Shown: piece after piece, positions 17,016 through 25,182 of the stretch
Layout: the number at the start of each line of letters is the position of its first letter
How positions within the stretch are numbered: position 1 is the stretch's first letter
Origin: Paraktedonobacter carboxidivorans
GTDB lineage: Bacteria > Chloroflexota > Ktedonobacteria > Ktedonobacterales > Ktedonobacteraceae
Length of the DNA: 64,000 nucleotides
Assembly (NCBI GenBank): GCA_041156125.1
Contig: JBEVTI010000004.1
Span: 1 to 64,000 of the forward strand
Direction: 5' to 3'
Translations under genes and position numbers: made by a program
The notes under the pieces: generated by a model
The model's database searches: none
Told to the model about the DNA's origin: nothing
The model's input: only the letters and a program-made list of their open reading frames with translations

Positions 17016-17092
17016 ACTTCCTCTTGTTCCTCGCGGCTGGCTTGCACCCGCCGGGCCTCGCGTTCCCCAAGTTTGTAGATCATCACGTTCAT
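17000..17092 (-). CDS. Possible 30-residue overlapping leader peptide
   Basis: A short frame, MNVMIYKLGEREARRVQASR and ten more charged residues, ends 15 bases inside the ABC ATPase gene. An AGAAGAG site lies just upstream of its ATG. Stop/start overlap could couple it to the ATPase. It may equally be the remains of a longer regulator gene or chance. Confidence 0.25.
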   Translation of the reverse strand: MNVMIYKLGEREARRVQASREEQEEVWRNR

Positions 17093-17433
17093 CGGAATCT
17101 CTTCTCTTGTTTCTCCAACTCTCAGCGGGAAGGTTCGCAGAATTAGACAAGCATTTTCCATAATCATTCTACCATCCTGTATAAAGGTGCGTCTATACTA
17201 TCTCCAGGTAGAGAACATGCTTCTCTGCTTTTACGTGTACGCTGGACTTTTCTTTAAGAAAGTACAACGCTGCATTGAGGCGTGGTATGTCCTCAAGAAA
17301 ATGCTATTTCACAGGTCCTGAGTAGAGCAGCAGGCACTTGCTTTTTTGGCCTTTGTTGCGCATACTGATAGACAATTCTCCATATTTGAGAAGCCATTTC
17401 CTGAGAAATAATTTTCATTTTAAGAGGTGCATT
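17016..17433. other. Intergenic region between ABC ATPase and proline-rich protein
   Basis: Apart from the small overlapping frame at 17000-17092, this stretch shows no coding signal. It must contain divergent promoters, but I cannot pick convincing boxes. Confidence 0.4.
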
Positions 17434-18243
17434 ATGTCACAGCAGTATCCTGAACCGGACGAGCCAACAATTTCTATTGTGCCGGGCACAACGGAAAATG
17501 TTCCCGCTGAAACACTCGATGTTCCCGCTGAAACGCCAGAGGCTTCTGTTGAGGCGACCAGTCCTCCTCCTGTTCAGCATGAGATCCCACCTCCCCCACC
17601 TCTTGCGCCGCCACCACCACCACCGCCACCATCTGTTGAGGCCGCGGCTGATCTTCCTCCTGCTCCCCTAGAGATGCCCCTGGCCGCGGTAGTTCCACTC
17701 GGTCCGATGCCCGCGCCCAGACCTGACTTGCGCCAGCAATCTATGCTATGGATGCAAAAAAGTCTGGAGATTACGTCCAAATTGCTCTATGATCTGGGAA
17801 ATTGGATCTTTGGCGGACTGATTGTTGCCAATCTGATGCTTCTCCAGGCGCTGATCGGGCTCGGTTTCGCTGATCGGGCTATCCTGGTGGCCGGGCTGGC
17901 AACTGTGCTGGCTTTGCCTTTTAATCTCGCTGGCCTGGGCCTTATCCGCTACTTTAACAGCTTGAATCAGGCAGCGGAAGAGGCCCGTCAGGTGCTCGCG
18001 CAGAATGGTAATCTGGATGCGGGGACCTTGATCAGACTTACTAACGATAGTAGTGTTTTCTCGTCAGGCAAGCGTCAGGTGATGGATTCATCTGTATCAC
18101 TGGCACTTTACCTGAGTACACTTTTCACGGTTGTCGGTTTCGCCTCGGCCCTCTGGCACATCTCCTGGGCTGTAACGCTGTTCTTTATCATCTCCAGCGT
18201 TGTTGGTGTTCTGCTCGTTGTGCGTGTGATCAGGTATTCGTAA
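17434..18243 (+). CDS. Proline-rich-tailed membrane protein, unknown
   Basis: A 269-residue protein. Residues 1-115 are low-complexity and acidic or Pro-rich, with two VPAETL/VPAETP repeats and runs of prolines, likely a cytoplasmic extended linker. The C-terminal half has four hydrophobic segments: two around WIFGGLIVANLMLLQALIG and AILVAGLATVLALPFNLAG, then after a charged loop LALYLSTLFTVVGFASALW and TLFFIISSVVGVLLVV. No catalytic motif is visible. The ATG at 17434 follows AAGAGGTGC with good spacing. The gene ends just before a structured repeat element and converges with the nitric oxide synthase gene. Confidence 0.75.
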   Translation: MSQQYPEPDEPTISIVPGTTENVPAETLDVPAETPEASVEATSPPPVQHEIPPPPPLAPPPPPPPPSVEAAADLPPAPLEMPLAAVVPLGPMPAPRPDLRQQSMLWMQKSLEITSKLLYDLGNWIFGGLIVANLMLLQALIGLGFADRAILVAGLATVLALPFNLAGLGLIRYFNSLNQAAEEARQVLAQNGNLDAGTLIRLTNDSSVFSSGKRQVMDSSVSLALYLSTLFTVVGFASALWHISWAVTLFFIISSVVGVLLVVRVIRYS

Positions 18244-18285
18244 CTGCGTGCTCTAAGCGATAAGCTTATTGTCAAACACATGAGT

Positions 18286-18425
18286 CATCTCTGATTGTTG
18301 TCATTGGCGTCTGTAGTGTCTCGCCCCTGTTTTGGTATGGGGCCTGGCGAGCGGCCCCGCCGCTTACCAGGCCACATACCAGGAACACATGAGCCGTAGG
18401 AATTCGCTAACGGCATCAATCGTAG
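18286..18425. repeat. Nested-stem repeat element, copy 1
   Basis: Its ends (CTGATTGTTG near 18291 and TTCGCTAACGGCATCAA at 18403-18419) resemble those of the element at 35.3 kb. A degenerate outer stem (18295-18309 with about 18405-18419) encloses a clear inner hairpin, with arms 18334-18347 and 18367-18380 and a further AGCGGC/GCCGCT stem at 18350-18364. It lies between convergent genes. Confidence 0.5.
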
Positions 18426-18494
18426 GGTGGCTTATATGCTGCTTTTCTCAGCGTTTTTCTCATCTGGGGTGAGCACTTTCGCCCTGCGCCGAAT

Positions 18495-19787
18495 TCACGG
18501 CAAGGCATGTACGCATACTTTCTCGGATTGATCCCAGAAAGCAGTCTCCTCGTCGATAGACGAGGCTGGCCAGGGTCGTGGTTGGTAGAAAAAATTCGGC
18601 TTGCACTTCAGATTCTTATAGCTTGTAATCTGGAAGAGCGGGCTGGCCGAGCCTGAGATAGGTGGCACCAGCCAGACCCAGTGGGCTGGCACGTTTCTGC
18701 CAGAGACCTTTTCTCTGGCATCGTGCAAAAGAAATTGACGCGAGGCGGTATGATGATCTACAATCGTTACTCCCTCGCTGGCAAACGAGGCCAGTACCGC
18801 TACATTCAGTTCTACAAGTGCGCGATCCTTCCATAAAGAACGGTCAGCATGGGTATCCAGGCCCATTTTCTCGGCGATCACTGGCAGTAAATTATAGCGA
18901 TTGACATCGCCCAGATTGCGCGCGCCAATTTCTGTTCCCATATACCAGCCGTTGAAGGGGGCAGCCGTATACGAGATCCCGCCAATTTCCAGACGCATGT
19001 TAGAGATGACAGGCAAGGCATGCCATTTTAAGCCCAGCTCACTAAACCAGGGATAGTCGGGATGGCTGAGTGGTACTTCCAGAATGAACTCTTGGTCGAT
19101 CTCAAATAAACACGGCTCCTGCCCCGGCATCTTGATCACGATTGGCAAGACATCAAAGGGCGTGCCGGGTCCGCCGCGCCAGCCCAGGACTCGCAAGGCA
19201 TCAGTAAAATCTGCCTGCGCGGGATCGCCAATAATGCTTCCGTCGGGCTGGCGATAGCCCGCGTAACGGATAAGCTGTGGATTCCAGATCTGGATGCCCT
19301 CGCATCCGGGTAATGGTGGCGCAAAGACTGTGATAATTGAGCGAATCTTGCCCGCATTCGTCGCGCTGCGTAAATGATCGAGTAAGGCTTGAAAGATCTC
19401 ATCCGCTGTCGTCAGATGACGCAGATCGCGTACCGTTAATGTCTGCCAGTGTAAACGCCCGATGCAGCGTGTATTATGGCGCCAGGCCACTCTGGCGCCA
19501 TAAGTTAGCTCAGCGAATGTATGTTGATAGGTATTTGTTTGCTCGATCTCTACCTCTATTTCCGCCAGGCGAGCAGGAGTATCATCTACGAAACCGCACT
19601 CTTCATGAAATAAATTTACAAAGGCGTCAGCCTCGCGTAGGATCTCTATTCGCGAGGATTGATCTAGCGGCGAAGGTGGCTCCACCGAAGAGGGTTGTTC
19701 TACCGGCAATTGGTGGGCCGTGTCCTGCACTTCCCTGTGAGCGCTTTTGGCACGGCGTTTGCGCAAGAATGTACACAGGCCAAACAT
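18495..19787 (-). CDS. nos: Bacterial nitric oxide synthase, oxygenase domain only
   Basis: Heme enzyme converting L-arginine to citrulline and nitric oxide via N-hydroxyarginine, with electrons from a non-dedicated reductase because no reductase domain is fused. The 430-residue protein carries the heme-ligand Cys108 in the signature NTRCIGRLHW, the arginine-binding Glu286 in NGWYMGTEIGARNL, and the pterin-side sequence near FLLHDAREK and WVWLVPPISGSASPLF. The first 45 residues are a basic, then Pro/Ser-rich extension absent from typical 350-370-residue bacterial enzymes; a signal peptide is not evident. AGGAGGTGAAACG precedes the ATG. It is monocistronic and converges with the Pro-rich membrane protein. 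Bacterial NO has been tied to oxidative-stress protection and nitration of metabolites; which applies here is unknown. Confidence 0.93.
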   Translation of the reverse strand: MFGLCTFLRKRRAKSAHREVQDTAHQLPVEQPSSVEPPSPLDQSSRIEILREADAFVNLFHEECGFVDDTPARLAEIEVEIEQTNTYQHTFAELTYGARVAWRHNTRCIGRLHWQTLTVRDLRHLTTADEIFQALLDHLRSATNAGKIRSIITVFAPPLPGCEGIQIWNPQLIRYAGYRQPDGSIIGDPAQADFTDALRVLGWRGGPGTPFDVLPIVIKMPGQEPCLFEIDQEFILEVPLSHPDYPWFSELGLKWHALPVISNMRLEIGGISYTAAPFNGWYMGTEIGARNLGDVNRYNLLPVIAEKMGLDTHADRSLWKDRALVELNVAVLASFASEGVTIVDHHTASRQFLLHDAREKVSGRNVPAHWVWLVPPISGSASPLFQITSYKNLKCKPNFFYQPRPWPASSIDEETAFWDQSEKVCVHALP

Positions 19788-20121
19788 ACTATCGTTTCAC
19801 CTCCTCCTTGAAATTGTGTATTACAACACTATCAAACTTCTTCCCACACTTTTCGTGATACGGGCCTTCTATAATACAGTATAGTTGGGCATCCAAATAA
19901 ATATTACCTGTCAATCCTTTTATGCGATCTGCTTCTCTTTAGCAGATGTAGCAAGAGTTTATTTTGACCACCGCTGGTCAGTAAAGATGGTAAACTATAG
20001 CTGTTCTCGATTTTTGGGAGTCATAACATATTTGCGTTTGTGTTAGCATAGGCGCACAAATATACAGACCTTCGCGACCGGAAATATTGCTCCTGGTTAG
20101 CGGAGAAGGAAGGAGCGGAGG
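19788..20121. other. Divergent promoter region, two small inverted repeats
   Basis: It separates the nitric oxide synthase gene and the 20.1-kb cluster. A 7-bp stem ATCTGCT/AGCAGAT at 19927-19947 and the 16-base palindrome TGACCA-ccgc-TGGTCA at 19965-19980 are possible regulator sites. No gene is visible. Confidence 0.4.
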
Positions 20122-20553
20122 ATGCAGGACGAAGCTGGTGAGTCAAAGTCGTTGCAACCAATGCCACAGGAGCCAATGTCAGTACAGGTAGATCTGCTGG
20201 CCGCGTCGCTACGGGCCGATACAAGCGATCTGAAAGCCTTTTTGGAGGTGCTGGCTGTGAAACTGGAGGGGGCTTTGCCGAACCAGACGGCGGTTGTGCG
20301 TCAAAGCAAGCTGTTCTCGCGCGAACATCCTGTAAGGGAGATCCTGGTGACGTTGGATGAGTATCAATATCGCATTTCCCGCGAATCTCAGGGATCACTG
20401 CTGACCATGCGGGCTAAAGTTGTGCGGGGAATTGTTCTGAAAACCGATCAACTCCCCATGGAGCGCTGGATCGAAGAGTTGGCCGAGGGATTGGCCAGAC
20501 AGGCGGGCCAGAGCGAGCAGGCTCGCCACGCGCTTGAACGCTTTTTACTCTAG
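20122..20553 (+). CDS. Hypothetical protein, first gene of YbjQ-like cluster
   Basis: A 143-residue soluble, mixed alpha/beta protein that I do not recognise. It begins with an acidic, disordered-looking 20 residues. A middle region with TLDEYQYRISRE and LLTMRAKVVRGIVLKTDQLPM could form a small beta-sheet, and the end is helical. AAGGAAGGAGCGGAGG precedes the ATG. It is 12 bases from the next gene, so the three genes at 20.1-22.4 kb form an operon. The pairing with two YbjQ-like proteins is the only clue to function. Confidence 0.7.
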   Translation: MQDEAGESKSLQPMPQEPMSVQVDLLAASLRADTSDLKAFLEVLAVKLEGALPNQTAVVRQSKLFSREHPVREILVTLDEYQYRISRESQGSLLTMRAKVVRGIVLKTDQLPMERWIEELAEGLARQAGQSEQARHALERFLL

Positions 20554-20565
20554 ACGGAGGTCATT

Positions 20566-21543
20566 ATGCCCCTTTGGAAACGCTCCTCGCCGGAGGAGAT
20601 ACAACGGCGCCAGCAGGAACAACAGGATGACGAGGCCAGTCGCCAGTCACTTGAACGTGGTGGTCTGCCTCTCAAGGCCCGCCGTCGCCTTGGCGCTGAG
20701 ATGGAGGCTGGACATCCCCTTTTCACCAGTGACCTGAGCACGAAAGAGTTTCTGTTAACCAGTGAACTCGGCTATCGCCCTCTGAGTCAGGTGATGGGTA
20801 GTTCGATCTACCAGGTTGGCTGGCAATATACCCGTGGGTATACCTGGGATACACAACTCATGGAGATGAACACGCTGTCGGAGGCACATCAGCACGCGGC
20901 TTCGCTGGCGCTTAACCGTCTGGAACAGGAGGCGACACTGCTGGGAGCCCATGGGGTCGTTGGGGTGCGCTTCACCCGGCGTAACTACGAGTGGGGCACT
21001 AACCTGATTGAATATACCGCCATTGGCACAGCCATCAGACTCTCAAAAACGCCTCAACCGGCGCGTCCCTTTCTCAGCGATCTTTCCGGGCAAGAGTTCT
21101 GGACCCTGCTGCAGGCTGGCTATTATCCATCCGGGGTGGTGACTGGCTATTGTTCTTACTATGTAGCCCTTGGCAGCCAGTTGACCCAGCAGATCCAGGG
21201 CTGGTGGGCTGGAGCTGGCAATCAGGAGATTCGTCCGTTTACGCAGGGTCTATATAACGCTCGCCACCTGGCGATGCAGCGTGCGACGAGTATGGCCCGC
21301 AAACAGCAAGCATTGGGCATTGTCGGTATGCACATCGAGAACAATCGCCAGGTCAGTGAATATGAAACCGACAATCCTGCCAGAAAGTTTATGGATCTCT
21401 ACGTTCACTTCGCTGTGCTGGGAACGTCCATTATCTCTGTCAAAAAGGATCACGTTATTCCCAAACCTGTACCGACCCTGACCTTGACTGATCTGCGTCC
21501 AGGTCGCTATGGCCAGAATCAGGAACTCACGTTTCGCGAATAA
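20566..21543 (+). CDS. Tandem YbjQ/UPF0145-like domain protein
   Basis: A 325-residue protein with two repeats of one domain, about residues 45-165 and 170-300. Each has an approach strand (FTSDLSTKEFLLTSELGYRPLSQVMGSSIY; FLSDLSGQEFWTLLQAGYYPSGVVTGYCSYY), a helix with LALNRLEQEATLLGAHGVVGVRF or similar, and a closing strand ending in IGTAI or LGTSI. The helix-strand pattern (A...L...A..LGA.GVVGV) is that of the YbjQ/UPF0145 family, which forms a pentameric ring in its single-domain members. Family function is not established. The charged N-terminal 40 residues are probably a flexible arm. A close paralogue follows 57 bases downstream. Confidence 0.75.
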   Translation: MPLWKRSSPEEIQRRQQEQQDDEASRQSLERGGLPLKARRRLGAEMEAGHPLFTSDLSTKEFLLTSELGYRPLSQVMGSSIYQVGWQYTRGYTWDTQLMEMNTLSEAHQHAASLALNRLEQEATLLGAHGVVGVRFTRRNYEWGTNLIEYTAIGTAIRLSKTPQPARPFLSDLSGQEFWTLLQAGYYPSGVVTGYCSYYVALGSQLTQQIQGWWAGAGNQEIRPFTQGLYNARHLAMQRATSMARKQQALGIVGMHIENNRQVSEYETDNPARKFMDLYVHFAVLGTSIISVKKDHVIPKPVPTLTLTDLRPGRYGQNQELTFRE

Positions 21544-21600
21544 TCAAGAAGATGTTTTAACTCTCTTTTTTCTAGAGGAAACCGATAGGAGTTGACCGCA

Positions 21601-22413
21601 ATGTCTTTGCAAAACAATGATCTGCCTGCCCACGCGCACGAACGACTGACAAGTATGCGTATCGATGCCACGCATCGCGGGCTTTTTACCAGTGATCTCA
21701 GTGTAAATGAGTTTCTCCTGGTACGCGAAGCTGGTTTTGATCCAGTAGGCCTGGTTGTGGGTAGCTCTATCTATCACATTGGCTATCAGTGGGCTAACTG
21801 GAGTCAGAACCAGGAAATGACTGTCCTGACCCAGGCTATGTATCATGCTCGTGAACTGGCTATGACCCGTATGGAAGAAGAGGCCGATGAGCTAAAGGCC
21901 GATGGGATTGTAGGTGTGCGCTTGGAGGTGACACGTCACGAATGGGGTGAGTCGCTGGCAGAGTTCGTGGCTATCGGCACAGCCATCCGCGCTCGCGATG
22001 GCAAGTCCTACCGTAACGCGCACAATATGCCCTTTACCTCCGATCTCTCTGGTCAGGACTTCTGGACTCTACTGCGCGCTGGCTATCGACCAGTCGGCAT
22101 GGTCATGGGCAACTGTGTCTACCATGTTTCGCGCCAGGGCCTTGGCCAATGGTTTAACCGTATGGGGCGTAACGTTGAGATGACTAACTATACTCAGGCC
22201 CTCTACGATGCGCGCGAGCTTTCTATGGAGCGCATGCAAACTGAGGCGATTAGCTTACAGGCCGAGGGCGTTGTAGGCGCGCAAATTGTCGAACGCAGCC
22301 ACGGCTGGGGCTCGCATATTATCGAGTTCTTCGCTGTAGGTACCGCTGTAATTAGCATTTCAGCTGACCACCAGGTGCCAGCTCCCTCGCTCTCTCTGCT
22401 ACTCAACGATTAG
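21601..22413 (+). CDS. Second tandem YbjQ/UPF0145-like domain protein
   Basis: A 270-residue paralogue of the preceding gene without the charged arm. Repeat 1 covers about residues 22-138 (LFTSDLSVNEFLLVREAGF to FVAIGTAIRARDG) and repeat 2 about 145-262 (FTSDLSGQDFWTLLRAGYRPVGMVMGNCVYHV to FFAVGTAVISIS). The stretch TSDLSxxEFxxLxxAG is shared by all four repeats of the two proteins. The ATG at 21601 follows GATAGGAG; a TTG three codons earlier is an alternative. A 26-bp perfect hairpin ends the operon. It arose by duplication within the cluster, and retention of both copies suggests a hetero-oligomer. Confidence 0.75.
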   Translation: MSLQNNDLPAHAHERLTSMRIDATHRGLFTSDLSVNEFLLVREAGFDPVGLVVGSSIYHIGYQWANWSQNQEMTVLTQAMYHARELAMTRMEEEADELKADGIVGVRLEVTRHEWGESLAEFVAIGTAIRARDGKSYRNAHNMPFTSDLSGQDFWTLLRAGYRPVGMVMGNCVYHVSRQGLGQWFNRMGRNVEMTNYTQALYDARELSMERMQTEAISLQAEGVVGAQIVERSHGWGSHIIEFFAVGTAVISISADHQVPAPSLSLLLND

Positions 22414-22436
22414 TTTTTTGAGAGAATGGGTGCATA

Positions 22437-22500
22437 AGTGATGCCTGCTTTTTTCTCAGCAACACGCGTTAGTATTGCTGAGAAAAAAGCAGGCATCACT
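22437..22500 (+). terminator. 26-bp perfect hairpin after YbjQ-like operon
   Basis: Arms 22437-22462 and 22475-22500 are exact reverse complements around a 12-base loop. Each arm holds a run of six T or A, so a U-tract exists inside the stem rather than after it. It probably terminates the operon and possibly the minus-strand TetR remnant. Confidence 0.6.
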
Positions 22501-22507
22501 CGTACCT

Positions 22508-22776
22508 CTATGTGAGAGGATTACTCACGATAGTCTTGATAATCTGATCCATCCAGATTGCCAGGTGCTCAGGCGAACACGGTTGTTCCTGTATTTTTCG
22601 AGCAGATCATATTTATCCAGATAATGGCGGTAAAACGTCGAACGATTGACCATAGCTCGCTCTGTTATGTCGCTGATAGTCATTTCTGCAAATCCCTTCT
22701 CTACCGTGAGTTCTAGAAACGCTTGCTGAAGTGCCTGGCGGGTGCGGCGAACTCGTAAATCGAAGCGGTGGGTCAC
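22508..22776 (-). pseudogene. TetR-family regulator remnant, centre deleted
   Basis: The first 58 residues are a good TetR DNA-binding domain (TRQALQQAFLELTVEKGF, then ISDITERAMVNRSTFYRHY). After DKYDLLEKY the frame turns into nonsense and stops at 22525. In another frame the sequence immediately after reads PEHLAIWMDQIIKTIV and a stop at 22508, a typical TetR C-terminus. So the ligand-binding domain has been deleted and the joint is out of frame. The gene starts directly at a second remnant on the other strand. Confidence 0.75.
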
Positions 22777-22778
22777 GG

Positions 22779-23297
22779 CTTGAGCAAATTGTCAGCACAT
22801 TCAGGCGCGCGGGATTTCCCGTTGAGACAAGTGCTAACATGGATGCCTGGCTCAAGACGCATGTGGCCTGGATTATCCCTGTCGCAACAGCTCTCTATAT
22901 GGCCGGGGGCGATAACTACCGCATGGCACAAACACGTGGTGCAATAGTGCTGATGATTCGTGGAGTCCGTGAGAACTTTCGTATTCTTCGAGCGCTTCAT
23001 ATCCCCATAACTCCTCGCAGGCTCAACATCTTGCAATGGCTTCCCGAACCGCTTCTTGTGGTTTTGTTACGTTATACTCTGGGTACAAAGATAGTTGAAC
23101 AGGCCATCACACAGCATGTGAATGCTGTTCGTGATGAGATGAAAGAACTTGCCGACGAGTTTAAAACATTGGCAACAACGGCATCCCTGCCAACGCCTAT
23201 TATGGATTACTTATACATCTATCTTGATCCATCGATCCCACCTCTTGCTAAGGGGAGTTCTCAGATCAGCTTGTACTCAAAGAGCCTGCGAACGTAG
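22779..23297 (+). pseudogene. 2-dehydropantoate 2-reductase-like C-terminal fragment
   Basis: About 170 residues match the all-helical C-terminal domain of ketopantoate reductases (PanE/ApbA): FRRAGFPVETSANMDAWLKT, THVAWIIPVATAL, and a late DYLYIYLDPSIPPLA. The N-terminal NADP-binding Rossmann domain is missing: upstream sequence is the antisense of the TetR start. No plausible start codon or ribosome-binding site precedes it. I regard it as the 3' remnant of a gene truncated by a deletion ending at about 22777. Confidence 0.7.
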
Positions 23298-23334
23298 CCG
23301 GGATAGAAAAATTCCTGTGCGCTACTGGTTTTCG

Positions 23335-24417
23335 TTACAACTGGTCAAGAATACTGTGGGGTGCAATGTACTGACTGGCCCAATCGCGAAACGTCCATTG
23401 TTCATCCCACCAGCGCCAACCCTGGCGCTGAAAGAATGCCCAGAGAATCGCGCGGTCGAAGAGCATGTAGATAGGAAAGCGTTGAGCAAAGCCGGGACGA
23501 AGAGTTTTCTCTTTGCGATACGCCTCGAAAAATGCGCTTGCTAATTGCTGATCCTCATTGAGGTACTCGGCGAGTGGACGCGAGAGGTCTGCCTCGCTAT
23601 CGCCAAAATGCCCTGCCATCAAGTCGAAAACGCCAGTGACCTGCCAGCCCTCGTTGTGCTGTGTGACGACCACGTTCCCCTCTTTATAGTCTTCCATCAG
23701 CAGGCATGGTTCAAATGCAGCAGTAAATGCATCCTGGGCGCTGGCGAGCAGTTCCTTTACCCAGGCGATATCTTCAGGGGTGGTTGCTGCTGCGTTGCTC
23801 TGCTGAGCATCGCTAAGATGCTGGCAGAGACATATTTCAATTCTTTGACTATAAGATATGCACTCTGGGGTCAGGCTTGCTAAGCGGGTATTGGATGCGA
23901 CAGGGAAGGGCCAGGCGAGTTCCTGGGCCATCTCAAACGGCTCAATAGTGGCAAGATCCGCATTGTAACGACCAGCAATGGGCCATGTTACTTCCTGCAT
24001 GCGCGCCAGATTTTCACCCAGCGCCTGAGCAATTCCCCGTTTTTCACTTGCCCCAAGCTGGCCTTTGATCTGTGGATCAGCTAACTGGAGACCAGGTAGC
24101 CGTGGCATGATCACAAAGCTCCAGCCAAAGATCTCGGTGGTAGCATCAATGAGATAGGGCCAGGGAACGGGAACCTGTGAACGCTCGTGAAGTTGCTGGA
24201 TAAAGAATTGCTCGGTCGCGAACTGCCAGCCAAAATGAGGCTGACCGCGCAGCACATATTCTCCGGTGCTACTGGAGACAAAAACATTCTGGCCAAAATT
24301 GCCAAAGTGGATAGGCTCGGCCTGGATAAAACGACCCAGTTGAAAACGGTCAAGAGCTGCCTGAAACTGCGTATCAGAAATTATTCCAAGGCGCTGAGAA
24401 TACATTCTCTCTGTCAT
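23335..24417 (-). CDS. Aminoglycoside phosphotransferase-like (APH) family protein
   Basis: A 360-residue kinase-fold protein. The N-lobe has FGQNVFVSSSTGEYVLRGQP and a hinge FVIMPRLPGLQL. The catalytic loop reads LLMEDYKEGNVVV where canonical APH enzymes have HGDxHPGN: the Asp and Asn are kept but the first His is Met and the second is Lys. The metal-binding Asp is in GVFDLMAGHFGD. It probably phosphorylates a small molecule, though not necessarily an antibiotic. It starts 7 bases after the TetR gene stop in the same direction, so the pair is an operon and TetR likely controls it. Met1 at 24417 (MTERMYSQ) is preferred; the longer frame overlaps TetR. Confidence 0.8.
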   Translation of the reverse strand: MTERMYSQRLGIISDTQFQAALDRFQLGRFIQAEPIHFGNFGQNVFVSSSTGEYVLRGQPHFGWQFATEQFFIQQLHERSQVPVPWPYLIDATTEIFGWSFVIMPRLPGLQLADPQIKGQLGASEKRGIAQALGENLARMQEVTWPIAGRYNADLATIEPFEMAQELAWPFPVASNTRLASLTPECISYSQRIEICLCQHLSDAQQSNAAATTPEDIAWVKELLASAQDAFTAAFEPCLLMEDYKEGNVVVTQHNEGWQVTGVFDLMAGHFGDSEADLSRPLAEYLNEDQQLASAFFEAYRKEKTLRPGFAQRFPIYMLFDRAILWAFFQRQGWRWWDEQWTFRDWASQYIAPHSILDQL

Positions 24418-24424
24418 CACAAAC

Positions 24425-25042
24425 CTACTCCTCGATCTTAAATGCCATGCACGCAAGCTGATACACGAGAGGGGCCACTTCCTCCATGCTACGTGCGGCA
24501 CCAGCCAGAGTATCAAAGGTCTCAAAGCTGCTCAGCGTAAAGAGGATGTCAATGGTCTCATCGAGCGTTTTGCCAGCAGAAAGGGCATATTGCTCGATGA
24601 GCCTGCGCGCGAGCACTCCTACCCCGTGGCGTCGCCATTCATCGCGTGTATGTATCACCTGCTCAAAATCCGGGTCAAGCGCGGCCAGTGCTCGCAGGCG
24701 GCGCATCACCAGGCGGTCCGCGTTCCAAAAACGGCTGAAAAGTTGTAGATATTGCTTCAGAGCATCCAGCGCTTTTTCCTGGCGAAAGGCGAGTTGCATC
24801 TCTTGCATGCCGCCACCAGCCGCCAGCGAATCGCACAACGCTTCGAGTAACCCTATTTTAGAACCGAACTGGTGATAAACCGTCATACGCGCAACATCAG
24901 CCTGATGCGCAACCGCCTCAATAGAGAACCTGACAAAGCCGGAGCTTTCCATCAGCAGTTCGCGCGTAGCGCTCAGGATACGCGCTCTGGTCTGCTCGGT
25001 AGCAGCCTGGCGCTGCCCCAGCCGATACGGGCGAGGACTCAT
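24425..25042 (-). CDS. TetR-family regulator
   Basis: A 205-residue regulator. The N-terminal HTH spans about 15-60 (ARILSATRELLMESSGFVRFSIEAVAHQADVARMTVYHQFGSK), with a C-terminal helical ligand domain. It is followed after 7 bases by the APH-like gene and is divergent from an LLM oxidoreductase gene across 140 bases, so it may control both. The ATG at 25042 is chosen; a GTG at 25057 in frame is a weaker possibility and neither has a good ribosome-binding site. The direct repeat TGTATAGtcTGTATAG at about 25074-25088 in the shared promoter is a candidate operator. Confidence 0.85.
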   Translation of the reverse strand: MSPRPYRLGQRQAATEQTRARILSATRELLMESSGFVRFSIEAVAHQADVARMTVYHQFGSKIGLLEALCDSLAAGGGMQEMQLAFRQEKALDALKQYLQLFSRFWNADRLVMRRLRALAALDPDFEQVIHTRDEWRRHGVGVLARRLIEQYALSAGKTLDETIDILFTLSSFETFDTLAGAARSMEEVAPLVYQLACMAFKIEE

Positions 25043-25050
25043 AAAACGAC

Positions 25051-25080
25051 TTGACACTCCCGACCATTTTATTGTATAGT
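25051..25080 (+). promoter_or_regulatory. Sigma-70-type promoter of LLM gene
   Basis: TTGACA at 25051-25056 and TATAGT at 25075-25080 with an 18-base spacer, reading towards the gene at 25183. The -10 box overlaps the TGTATAG repeat, which suits repression by the divergent TetR protein. Confidence 0.65.
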
Positions 25081-25182
25081 CTGTATAGCTAAAAATTCAC
25101 TGGAAGAACCGTCTACATAATATACTAGATGCGGGTTGCCTGTAAAGCAGCGCGCTCGCCAGCAGAAAGGGGAAGCTCATCC

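Noticed and set aside
17434..17760. Secreted Pro-rich protein or TonB-like protein
   Set aside because: The Pro-rich part is N-terminal with no signal peptide, and the membrane segments are at the C-terminal end.
22731..23297. An intact ketopantoate reductase from the ATG at 22731
   Set aside because: The first 16 codons are the antisense of the TetR start and the NADP-binding domain is absent.
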